Origin: Micromonospora ferruginea
Lineage (GTDB): Bacteria; Actinomycetota; Actinomycetes; Mycobacteriales; Micromonosporaceae
Reading direction: 5' to 3'
NCBI RefSeq assembly: GCF_013694245.2
Contig: NZ_CP059322.2
Location: forward strand, 3,789,001 to 3,853,000
Length of the DNA: 64,000 nucleotides
Below are positions 52,401 to 60,400 of this stretch, one piece after another (positions within the stretch are counted from its first letter, which is position 1; the number at the start of each line of letters is the position of its first letter). Position numbers and translations under genes: made by a program. The notes beneath the pieces were generated by a model, which made no database searches, had not been told where the DNA came from, and saw only the letters and a list, made by a program, of their open reading frames with translations.

Positions 52401-54209
52401 CAACTGCGCTGGCGCACCGAGCAGCGGCGTCCCCGCGACGCCGAGGACGTGGTCGAGCTGCTCCGGGTGGTCGGTGACCTGAGCACCGCCGAGCTGGCCG
52501 AGCGGGGGGTGCCGGAGACCTGGCCGGAGGAGCTGGCGGCGGCCCGCCGGGCGCTGCGGGTGCGGATCGCCGGCGAGGAGCGCTGGATCGTCGTCGAGGA
52601 CGCGGCCCGGCTGCGTGACGCGCTCGGCGTGGCGCTTCCGGTCGGCGTGGCCGAGGCGCACCTCGCCCCGGTGGCCGACCCGCTCGGTGACCTGGTCGCC
52701 CGTTACGCCCGCACCCACGGCCCGTTCGCGGCGGCCACCTGCGCGGCCCGGTTCGGCCTCGGCGTGTTCGTGGTCGAGCAGGCGCTGCGCCGGCTCGCCG
52801 GCACCGGCCGGGTGGTGTCCGGCGAGTTCGCCCCGGACAGCGTGGGCACCCAGTGGTGCGACGCGGAGGTGCTGCGCCTGCTGCGCCGCCGTTCCCTGGC
52901 GGCGCTGCGCCGGGAGATCGAGCCGGTGCCGCCCCGGGCGCTGGCCGCGTTCCTGCCCCGCTGGCAGCAGGTCGGCTCGTCGGCCCGGGGCGTCGAGGCG
53001 GTCGCCGCGACCGTCGAGCAGTTGCAGGGCGTGACCGTGCCGGCGTCCGCGCTGGAACGCCTGGTGCTGCCCGCCCGGGTCGCCGACTACTCCCCCGCCC
53101 AGCTCGACGAGCTGTGCGCGAGCGGCGAGGTGGTGTGGGCCGGCGCGGGCGCGATCTCCGGCGGCGACGGGTGGGTGACGCTGGCGTACGCCGACGTCGC
53201 GCCGCTGCTGCTGCCGCCGCCGGACGAGGCGCTGACGCTCACCCCGCTGCACGAGTCGGTGCTCGACGCGCTCGCCGACGGGCAGGCGCTCTTCTTCCGT
53301 TCGCTCTCCGACCGGGTCGGCGCCACCGACGACACCGCCCTGTCCGGCGTGGTGTGGGACCTGGTGTGGGCCGGTCACCTGACCAACGACACGCTCGCCC
53401 CGCTGCGGGCGGCGCTGGGCGCGGGTGGGGCGCACCGGTCCCGCCCGTCGGCCCCGCGGACCCGCTACCGCCGGCCCGGCCGGGTGGCGCTGCCCAGCCG
53501 GGGTGGCCCGCCGACCATGGCCGGCCGCTGGTCCCGGCTGCCCGAGCGCGACCTCGACCCGACCCGTCGGGCCGCCGCCCTGGCCGACCTGCTGCTGGAA
53601 CGGCACGGCGTGGTGACCCGGGGCGCGGTGGTGGCCGAGCAGGTGACCGGCGGCTTCGCCGGGGTCTACCCGGTGCTGTCCGCGCTGGAGGAGCGCGGGG
53701 CGGCCCGGCGCGGCTACTTCGTCGAGGGGCTGGGCGCGGCCCAGTTCGCGGTGCCCGGCGCGGTGGACCGGATCCGCGCCCTGGCCGACCCGGCGGACGG
53801 CGGCCGGGGCGGTGGCGGGCCGACCGTGGTGCTGGCCGCCACCGACCCGGCGAACCCGTACGGCGCGGCGCTGCCCTGGCCCGAGCGGGTCGTCGACTCG
53901 GGTGACGGCGCGGCCCCGGCCACCGGTCACCGGGCCGGGCGCAAGGCGGGCGCGCTGGTGGTGCTGGTCGGCGGCGACCTGGTGCTCTACGTCGAGCGGG
54001 GCGGGCGGACGATCCTGTCGTTCAGCGAGGACGCCGACATGCTGGGCGCGGCGGGGAAGGCGCTTGCCGACGCGGTGCACTCCGGCGCGTTGGGCGCGAT
54101 CTCGGTGGAACGCGCCGACGGCGAGGCGGTGCGCTCGTCGCCGCTGCGCGACGCGCTGACCGCCGCCGGGTTCCGGGCCACCCCTCGGGGCCTGCGCCTG
54201 CGCGGCTGA
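49491..54209 (+). CDS. lhr: Lhr-family ATP-dependent DNA helicase
   Basis: Lhr is a 3'-5' superfamily 2 helicase for DNA and RNA:DNA, linked to repair. The 1572-residue protein has Walker A VVAPTGSGKTLAAFL (residues 51-58), DEVH in VIVDEVHAVAGTKRG (about 175), motif V/VI VVATSSLELGIDMGAVDLVV and LQRVGRAGHQVG, an Lhr winged helix and beta-barrel core, and a long C-terminal extension (about 850-1572) typical of the family. A Gly/Pro-rich insert at about residues 330-390 separates motifs. Mycobacterial Lhr is about 1500 residues, so this is slightly longer. The GTG at 49491 is probably read from a leaderless mRNA. It is followed after 26 bp by the SAM hydrolase gene. Confidence 0.93.
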   Translation: MADEVAPAGGVLAEFGAATRAWFTAAFAAPTPAQEGAWRSVAAGRNALVVAPTGSGKTLAAFLWSLDRLGKEPPPADPRRRCRVLYVSPLKALAVDVERNLRTPLIGIRQAATRLDVAPPDITVGMRTGDTPADERRAFARTPPDVLITTPESLFLLLTSAARDSLRGVDTVIVDEVHAVAGTKRGAHLALSLERLDALLDRPAQRIGLSATVRPIDVCARFLGGAHPVDVVQPPADKTIEVSVQVPVEDMTRLDEQEQPEDELGGLGPRRPSIWPAVEERVLGLIRAHRSTIVFTNSRRGAERLCARLNELAAEEAEAATAAEAARMARGGEPVRVSDLLPDRDGPPAGDGGPGPTDLGGRRGADAFGGPVGPVRAPRQPAEVMAQSGAAAGAPTVIARAHHGSVSREERKHIEEALKSGQLPAVVATSSLELGIDMGAVDLVVQIEAPPSVAAGLQRVGRAGHQVGAVSRGVVFPKHRGDLLSCTVVAERMGDGAIEELHYPRNPLDVLAQQIVAMVALEPWQLGDLAVLVRRAAPFAELPDSALHAVLDMLSGRYPSTAFAELRPRLVWDRATDVLTGRPGAQRLAVTSGGTIPDRGLFGVFLAGAERAARVGELDEEMVYESRVGDVFLLGSSSWRIEEITPDRVLVSPAPGQAARMPFWKGDQLGRPVELGRAIGARVRALLRQSDDDAVAALRAGGLDDWAAGNLMTYLREQKAATRSLPDDRTVVVERFRDELGDWRLAVHSVLGARVNGPWALAIGRRLAERYGVDAQVMPSDDGIVVRLPDTAEEPPGADVVVFEPDEIAQLVEESVGTSALFASRFRECAARSLLLPRRDPRRRQPLWQQRQRAAQLLDVAREYADFPVTLEAARECLQDVFDQPALAELMRDLGARKVRLVEVESERPSPFARSLLFGYVGAFLYEGDAPLAERRAAALALDSGLLGELLGRVDLRELLDPAVLAETERQLRWRTEQRRPRDAEDVVELLRVVGDLSTAELAERGVPETWPEELAAARRALRVRIAGEERWIVVEDAARLRDALGVALPVGVAEAHLAPVADPLGDLVARYARTHGPFAAATCAARFGLGVFVVEQALRRLAGTGRVVSGEFAPDSVGTQWCDAEVLRLLRRRSLAALRREIEPVPPRALAAFLPRWQQVGSSARGVEAVAATVEQLQGVTVPASALERLVLPARVADYSPAQLDELCASGEVVWAGAGAISGGDGWVTLAYADVAPLLLPPPDEALTLTPLHESVLDALADGQALFFRSLSDRVGATDDTALSGVVWDLVWAGHLTNDTLAPLRAALGAGGAHRSRPSAPRTRYRRPGRVALPSRGGPPTMAGRWSRLPERDLDPTRRAAALADLLLERHGVVTRGAVVAEQVTGGFAGVYPVLSALEERGAARRGYFVEGLGAAQFAVPGAVDRIRALADPADGGRGGGGPTVVLAATDPANPYGAALPWPERVVDSGDGAAPATGHRAGRKAGALVVLVGGDLVLYVERGGRTILSFSEDADMLGAAGKALADAVHSGALGAISVERADGEAVRSSPLRDALTAAGFRATPRGLRLRG

Positions 54210-54235
54210 CCAGGCACGAGGGCGAGGAGGGGGCG

Positions 54236-55057
54236 ATGACCGGGGCGTGCGTCTCGTTGACCACGGACTACGGGCTCACCGACGGGTTCGTGGCGGCCTG
54301 CCACGGGGTGCTCGCCCGGCTCGCGCCGGCCGTCCGGGTGATCGACGTGACGCACCTGGTGCCACCGGCCGACGTCCGCCGGGGCGCGGCGGTGCTCGCG
54401 CAGACCGTGCCGTACCTGCCGGTCGGGGTGCACGTGGCGGTGGTCGACCCGGGGGTCGGCACCGAGCGGCGCGGGGTCGCGCTGGCCACGCCCGCCGGGC
54501 TGCTGGTCGGGCCGGACAACGGGCTGCTCCTGCCGGCCGCGACGGCGCTCGGCGGAGTGACCGACGCGGTGGAGCTGACCAACCCGGAGTGGCTCGCGCC
54601 CACGGTGTCCCGCACCTTCCACGGGCGGGACGTGTTCGTGCCGGTGGCGGCCCGGCTGGCGAGCGGCGCGCCGCTCGCCGAGGCCGGACCGGCCGTGGAG
54701 CCGGGCACGCTGGTCCGGCTGCCGGCACCGCTGGTACGCGCCGAGCCCGGCGGCCTCAGCGCCGAGGTGCTGACCGTGGACCACTTCGGCAACGTCCAGC
54801 TCGCCGCGCCCGGCCCGCTGCTCGACGCCCTGCCGTCCCGGGTGCTGGTGAACGGGCGCGAGGCCGTGCACGGCCGCACGTTCGGCGACGCCCCGCCCGG
54901 CGCCCTGGTGGTCTACGTCGACTCGGCCGCCCAGGTGGCCATCGCGGTGAACACCGGCCGAGCGGCCGACACCCTCCGAGCCACCCCCGGCGACGTGCTC
55001 ACCATCACCACCGCCACCCCCCTCCGCCGCGATCTTGCAGTTGATGCCCCGTCATAA
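54236..55057 (+). CDS. SAM hydrolase (adenosine-forming; DUF62 / fluorinase-like family)
   Basis: The 273-residue protein matches the family that hydrolyses S-adenosylmethionine to adenosine and methionine, related to fluorinase and chlorinase. Signatures are CVSLTTDYGLTDGFVAACHG (Asp-Tyr-Gly), HLVPPADVRRGA, VVDPGVGTERRGVAL, GPDNGLLLPAA, TFHGRDVFVPVAARLASG and VDHFGNVQLA. The conserved Asp and His of the hydrolase catalytic set (Asp-Arg-His type) appear present, and the halogenase-specific loop is not. Family halogenases cannot be excluded by sequence alone but are unlikely. The last 10 residues (RRDLAVDAPS) and stop come from an intergenic repeat. The gene follows lhr by 26 bp. Confidence 0.85.
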   Translation: MTGACVSLTTDYGLTDGFVAACHGVLARLAPAVRVIDVTHLVPPADVRRGAAVLAQTVPYLPVGVHVAVVDPGVGTERRGVALATPAGLLVGPDNGLLLPAATALGGVTDAVELTNPEWLAPTVSRTFHGRDVFVPVAARLASGAPLAEAGPAVEPGTLVRLPAPLVRAEPGGLSAEVLTVDHFGNVQLAAPGPLLDALPSRVLVNGREAVHGRTFGDAPPGALVVYVDSAAQVAIAVNTGRAADTLRATPGDVLTITTATPLRRDLAVDAPS

Positions 55058-55098
55058 GGGGCGAAAGCCTCGGAAGGAGGGCCGAAACTGCAAGATCG
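55030..55098. repeat. GATCTTGCAGTT-type inverted repeat
   Basis: CGATCTTGCAGTT (55030-55042) pairs perfectly with AACTGCAAGATCG (55086-55098), and an inner GCCCC/GGGGC hairpin (55046-55062) is nested in it. It lies between convergent genes and supplies the stop codon (TAA, 55055-55057) of the upstream gene. Confidence 0.8.
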
Positions 55099-55119
55099 GC
55101 GAGGGTTGGCGGGGCCCTG

Positions 55120-56355
55120 TCAGCAGCGGGGGACGGTGCCGCCGTGGACCGAGGACAGGTACGCGTGGCTGACGTAGGTGCCGCCGACCAGGCGGTACCA
55201 CCGCGTCGTGGTGCGGTACGTGCCGGCGATGCGCTGGCCGGTCAGGTAGCACTGGACCGGCACCTGGGCGGACGTGGCGGCCAGGCCCCGGCTGGGATAG
55301 GTCGTGCTCGCGCCGGCGCGCAGGTTGAGCGGGCCGGAGCCGACCACCGCCCGCGCCCCGCCGCCGGTCCAGAGCAGGGTCACGTCGACCCACGCGTTGT
55401 CGGTGAGCCGCAGCCCGTCCCAGAACGTGCCGTCGGCCAGGTCGAGGCCGGCCGGGTTGCGCACGGTGCGCCCGAACTGGTCCCGTCCGCCGTGGTAGCC
55501 GTTCTGGTAGGCGGCCTGCGCCTCGGGTGTCCCCTGCGGCAGGTCCTTCCAGTTCTCCCGGACGGCCGGCGGGTTCCACCAGTCGTCACGGGTGTTCCAC
55601 GGGCCGACGTCCCAGACCGGCGCGTACTCGCAGCGGCTGCCGCTGGTGGTGCAGACCTTGACCGTGTAGTCGCCGGTCCCGCGCGGGGAGAGGCCGCGCC
55701 GGGTGGGCAGCGCCGCGAAGTGGTCCCGGGCGGCGACGGTGTGCCCGTTGGCGGTGACGCCGCCGACGAGGCCGATCCGGGTCGCGTACACCCGGTAGGT
55801 GCGCGCGGCGGCCGTCGGCGCCGCGGTGGTGGCGACCCGGTCGGCGCTGAGCGTCAGCCCGGTCACGGCGGCCTCCGCCGTGGCGTCCGGGGTGGTCAGC
55901 ACGACGCGGGTCTGCACCCGGGTGACCGGCTGGTCGAAGACCGCCTCGGCGGCGTCGCGCCACTCGGTCCAGCGGCCGGAGCGCCAGCCGCGCACCTGGG
56001 CGGTGGCCGTGCCGCCGTCGCGGGTGCGGGCGGCGAGCCGGGCGCGGACCCGGGTGGCGGGCCGGTCCAGCGCGCGCGGCGCGGAGAGCAGGATGCCCTC
56101 GGCGACCGGCCCGGCCGCGGCGGCGGGTCGGGTGCGCGGGGTGGGGCGGGGGTCGGCGAGTCGCAGGCGGCCGGACCGCCAGGCGACGTTGACGTCGTCG
56201 CCGCCGCCGACGGCGAGGTCGGCGGACCAGTGTTCGGCGGCGTCCGACGGTGCGGCGGGCGCCGGTGGCGCGGCCGACGCGGGGGTGCCGGGCACGCCGG
56301 CGGTGAGGGTGAGCAGGGCGGTCAGGGCGACCAGGATACGGCGGGCACGGGCCAT
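55120..56355 (-). CDS. Secreted protein with C-terminal SH3-like repeat region, unknown function
   Basis: The 411-residue precursor starts MARARRILVALTALLTLTAG with a signal peptide ending near ASAAPPAP. Residues about 70-200 form a beta-rich region with aromatic pattern (VRGWRSGRWTEWRDAAEAVF). Residues about 230-330 contain a Cys pair (TVKVCTTSGSRCEYAPVWDV) and a Trp-rich stretch (NTRDDWWNPPAVRENWKDLP) typical of lysozyme- or hydrolase-associated domains. The C-terminus (residues about 340-411; PLNLRAGASTTYPSRGLAAT and CYLTGQRIAGTYRTTTRWYR) resembles SH3_3 cell-wall-binding domains. AGGAG lies 6 bp before ATG 56355. It is probably cell-wall associated; I cannot name the enzyme, if any. Confidence 0.75.
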   Translation of the reverse strand: MARARRILVALTALLTLTAGVPGTPASAAPPAPAAPSDAAEHWSADLAVGGGDDVNVAWRSGRLRLADPRPTPRTRPAAAAGPVAEGILLSAPRALDRPATRVRARLAARTRDGGTATAQVRGWRSGRWTEWRDAAEAVFDQPVTRVQTRVVLTTPDATAEAAVTGLTLSADRVATTAAPTAAARTYRVYATRIGLVGGVTANGHTVAARDHFAALPTRRGLSPRGTGDYTVKVCTTSGSRCEYAPVWDVGPWNTRDDWWNPPAVRENWKDLPQGTPEAQAAYQNGYHGGRDQFGRTVRNPAGLDLADGTFWDGLRLTDNAWVDVTLLWTGGGARAVVGSGPLNLRAGASTTYPSRGLAATSAQVPVQCYLTGQRIAGTYRTTTRWYRLVGGTYVSHAYLSSVHGGTVPRC

Positions 56356-56421
56356 GTGATTCTCCTCAGAACCCCCTGATCCTCGCCGTCGGACGGATGA
56401 ATGGGAACATAGGTGCAAATA

Positions 56422-56441
56422 GCGAAACATGCGAATTTCGC
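56422..56441. promoter_or_regulatory. Inverted repeat in the divergent region before the Nei-type gene
   Basis: GCGAAA (56422-56427) and TTTCGC (56436-56441) are separated by 8 bases, placed between two divergent genes. It is short and could occur by chance. Confidence 0.3.
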
Positions 56442-56450
56442 TCGGTCGGG

Positions 56451-56456
56451 GAGAAT
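56451..56456 (+). promoter_or_regulatory. Candidate -10 of a leaderless promoter for the Nei-type gene
   Basis: GAGAAT is followed by 6 bases (GGTGGC) and the GTG at 56463, the same spacing as before the lhr-type gene and the 34936 gene. Confidence 0.4.
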
Positions 56457-56462
56457 GGTGGC

Positions 56463-57254
56463 GTGCCCGAAGGTGACACCGTCTGGAACACCGCCCGCGT
56501 CCTGGAACGCGCGCTGGCCGGGGCCCGGCTGACCGGGTCGGACTTCCGCGTGCCGCAGCTCGCCACCACCGACCTGACCGGCTGGACCGTCCGCGAGTCG
56601 GCCAGCCGGGGCAAGCACCTGCTGCTGCGCCTGCGCGACCCCGACGCGGCGGACCGGACGCTGCACTCGCACCTGCGGATGGACGGCGCGTGGCGGGCGT
56701 ACGCGCCGGGCGAGCGGTGGACGGCCCGGCCGGCGCACCTGATCCGGGTGGTGCTCCGCTCCCCCGGCGCGGTCGCGGTCGGCTACCACCTGCACGAGCT
56801 GGCGCTGATCCCGACCGCCGAGGAGGGCTCGCTGGTCGGGCACCTCGGCCCGGACCTGCTCGGCGCCGACTGGGACCCGGACGAGGCGGTCCGCCGGCTG
56901 GCCGCGCACCCCGACGCCACCATCGGCGAGGCGCTGCTCGACCAGCGCAACCTGGCCGGGGTGGGCAACCTCTACAAGTGCGAGGTGCTCTTCCTGCGCG
57001 GGGTGTCGCCGTGGACGCCGGTGCGGTCGGTGCCGGACCTGGCCGGCACGGTCGCGCTGGCCCAGCGCCTGCTCGCGGCCAACCGGGGCCGCTGGACGCA
57101 GAGCACCACCGGGGTGCTGCGCCGAGGCGGGACCAGCTACGTCTACGGCCGGCGGGCGCAGCCGTGCCGGCGCTGCGGCACCGCGATCCGCAAGGAGGAG
57201 CTGGGCGAACGGGTCACCTACTGGTGCCCGGTCTGCCAGCCGGAACGCGAGTGA
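56463..57254 (+). CDS. nei: Fpg/Nei-family DNA glycosylase (Nei2-like)
   Basis: It removes oxidised bases and nicks the abasic site. The 263-residue protein starts VPEGDTVWNTARVLERALAG, so after Met removal Pro2 and Glu3 (PEG) are the catalytic residues. It has the H2TH region (EALLDQRNLAGVGNLYKCEV with a conserved Asn) and a C-terminal zinc finger (QPCRRCGTAIRKEELGERVT...CPVC). The length and the PEGDT start match actinobacterial Nei2. The GTG at 56463 is required by Pro2. It lies divergently from the secreted protein gene and 170 bp upstream of the cupredoxin-fold gene. Confidence 0.92.
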   Translation: MPEGDTVWNTARVLERALAGARLTGSDFRVPQLATTDLTGWTVRESASRGKHLLLRLRDPDAADRTLHSHLRMDGAWRAYAPGERWTARPAHLIRVVLRSPGAVAVGYHLHELALIPTAEEGSLVGHLGPDLLGADWDPDEAVRRLAAHPDATIGEALLDQRNLAGVGNLYKCEVLFLRGVSPWTPVRSVPDLAGTVALAQRLLAANRGRWTQSTTGVLRRGGTSYVYGRRAQPCRRCGTAIRKEELGERVTYWCPVCQPERE

Positions 57255-57424
57255 CGTGGAACTTCCACGAACCGTCGAAGATCCCCCGAGATACGGACGA
57301 TTGGGTACTTCCCTCTCAGCCCTCCGAGGTCGCATGCTGCGGTGGACCGCTCACCGATCGTCAGCAGCGCGTACGCCCGCCACGCCGCGGTGCCGGCCGG
57401 CGCGCCCCGATCCCGGGGAGAGCC

Positions 57425-60400
57425 ATGGTGCTGTTCCGCAGACTCCGGTCCGGCCGGCCGGACCGGGCCGACGTCGCCGAGGAGACCGGGCCCACCGTCC
57501 CCGGCGCCCGCACCGCCGACGAGTCGACCGTCGCGCCGGCCAGCCTGGACCCGGCCGCCGTGCCGCGCCTGTTCGGCCCGGTGCCGAACGCCGCCGGCAG
57601 CCCGCTGCCCGCGCTCGACCCGGACGGCCGGACGGTGCCCGGCACCGGCATCCGCAAGTTCGTCGACCCGCTGCCGCTGCCCGGCCGGCCGGCCACCGAC
57701 GGGCTCGGCGCCCGGCTGCCGGTCGCCACGCCGGACACCATCACCTGGCCGGGCTGCGACTACTACGAGATCGGCCTGCAGGAGTACGCCCAGCGCCTGC
57801 ACCGGGACCTGCCGGCCACCCGGCTGCGCGGCTACCGGCAACTCAACCTCGGCACCGACGCGGCCGGCCACAACACGGTGAGCCCGCCCGACCGGCCCTG
57901 GCACCTCGGCCCGATGATCGTGGCCCGGCGGGGCCGACCGGTACGGATCAAGTTCATCAACCAGCTCCCCACCGGTCGGGCCGGCGAGCTGTTCCTACCG
58001 GTCGACGAGACGGTCGACGGGGCCGGCCCCGGCCCGCTGGACGGTCCCGCGCCCTATCCGCAGAACCGGGCGGTGCCGCACCTGGCCGGGGCGCGGACCG
58101 GCTGGATCAGCGCCGGCAACCCGTGGCAGTGGGTGACGCCGGCCGGCGAGATCACCCCGTACCCGGTCGGGGTGGGTGTGACGCCGGTGCCGGACATGCC
58201 GGCCCCCGGCGCGGGCGCCACCACGCTCTACTTCCCGAACGACCAGAGCGGGCGGCTGATGTGGCTGCACGACAACACGCTCGGCCTGTCCCGGCTCACC
58301 GTCTACTCCGGGCAGCTCGCCCTCTACCTGCTCACCGACCCGGCCGAGGAGCGGCTGGTGGACGACGGCGTGCTCCCCGCCGACCAGCTCCCGCTGGTGA
58401 TCGAGGACAAGACGTTCGTACCCGACGACACCCAGCTCGCCGCGCAGGACCCGACCTGGGACCGGGACCGCTGGGGCGCCAAGGGCAGCCTCTGGCACCC
58501 GCACGTCTACCAGCCCCGGCAGAACCCGTACCGGCTCAGCGGCACCAACCCGACCGGCCGCTGGGACTACGGCCCGTGGGCCCACGACCCGGACGGCGGC
58601 GCGAGTCCCTGGGTCGCCCCGGTGCCGAACCCGCACCACGACCCGGTCACCGACCCGGACGAGCCACCGCTGGTCCCCGGCGTGCCGCACCCGTCGGCGG
58701 TGCCCGAGGCGTACGGGGACACCCCGCTGGTCAACGGCGTGGCGTACCCGTACCTGGAGGTCACTCCACGGGCCTACCGGTTCCGGATCCTGAACGCCTG
58801 CGCCGACCGGGCGCTCAACCTCCAGCTCTACCGGGCCGCCTCGGACGCGCCGATGTGGGCGCCGGACGGCGGGCCGGGTGATCCGCTGGCCGGCGAGGTG
58901 CCGATGGTCGAGGCGGTCCGGGCCCCCGGCCGGCCGCCGTGCTGGCCGGTCGACGGGCGTGACGGCGGTGTGCCCGACCCGGCCGCCGCCGGCCCGGAGC
59001 TGATCCGGATCGGCAACGAGGGCGGCCTGCTGCCGACCCCGGTGGTGCTGGCCAACCGGCCGGTCGACTACCGGTACGACCGGCAGGACCCGACCGTGCT
59101 CAACGTGGACGGACACGCGCTGCTGCTCGCCCCCGGCGAGCGTGCGGACGTGGTGGTGGACTTCTCCACCGTCGCGCCGGGCACCACGCTGATCCTCTAC
59201 AACGACTGCCCGGCGCCGTTGCCCCGGTTCGACCCGCGCCACGACCACCACACCGGCGCCCCGGACCGCACCGCCTCGGGCGGCCTGCCGCCGGCGCGCC
59301 CCGGCTACGGCCCGAACACCCGCACGCTGCTCCAGATCCGGGTCGCCGGCACCCCGGCACCCCGGTACGACGTGCCGCGCCTCGCCGCCCGCCTGCCCGG
59401 CGCGTACGCGCGGAGCCAGCCGCCGCCGATCGTGCCGCAACCGGCGTACGACCCGGCGTTCGGCACCCGCACCGCCGGTCCGACCCTGGTCCCGGCGCGG
59501 GCCACCTCGGTCACGTTCACCCCGGCCGGCGCGTCCGCCCCGGTCACGCTGCCGCTGTCGGTGAAGTCGGTCGGGCAGGTGTTCGAGCCCCGGCACGGCC
59601 GGCTGGTGGGGCGGCTCGGCGTCGGTCACCCGGTCGGCGGTCCGCTCGCCCCGGCCGTCCTGCCGCTCGGCCCGGGCGAGCCGGCCACCGAGGTGCTGTT
59701 CGTGACCGACCCGGCGGTGCCGGTGGGCGCGCCGGGCGACGGCACCCAGCTCTGGCGGATCGTCGGCGCCGCGGACCGCACCCACCCGGTGCACGTGGAG
59801 GGCTGCGACGTGCAGTTGGTCAACCGGGTCGGCTGGGACGGCACGCTCCGCCCGCCGGACGACGACGAGCTGGGCTGGAAGGACACCGTCCGGGTCAACC
59901 CCGGGGAGGACGTGGTCGTGGCGCTGCGGCCCGTCCCGCCCAGCCTGCCGTTCCGCATCGGCGACAGCGTACGGCTGCTCGACCCGACCCGGCCAGCCGG
60001 CGCGCGGCTGGACGCCGGTGGCGTCAGCCCGGTCGACGGCCGCCCCACCGTGGTGGTCAACCAACTGGTCAACCTGGGTTGGGAGTACCGCTGGCAGACC
60101 CGCTCGGCCGGGCTGCGCGACCAGGGCATGAGCCGACCGCTGGTGCTGCGGGTGACGCCCCGGGCGCCGACCGGGCTGACCGCGACCCCGGTGCCCGGCT
60201 CGGCCACCGCGCTGCCCGCCATCGCGCTGACCTGGACCGGCAACGGCAGCCGCCCACCGGCCACCAGCCACCGGCTGCAACGCGCCACCGACAGTGCCTT
60301 CACCACCGGCCTCACCGAGATCACCGTGGCCGCCGCCGCCACCCGCTACACGGACGCCACGGTCACCCCCGGCGTCACCTACCACTACCGGATCCGGGCC

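Noticed and set aside
50511..54080. 1189-residue reverse frame opposite lhr
   Set aside because: It is a high-GC shadow rich in Arg, Gly, His and Pro with no ribosome site or domain.
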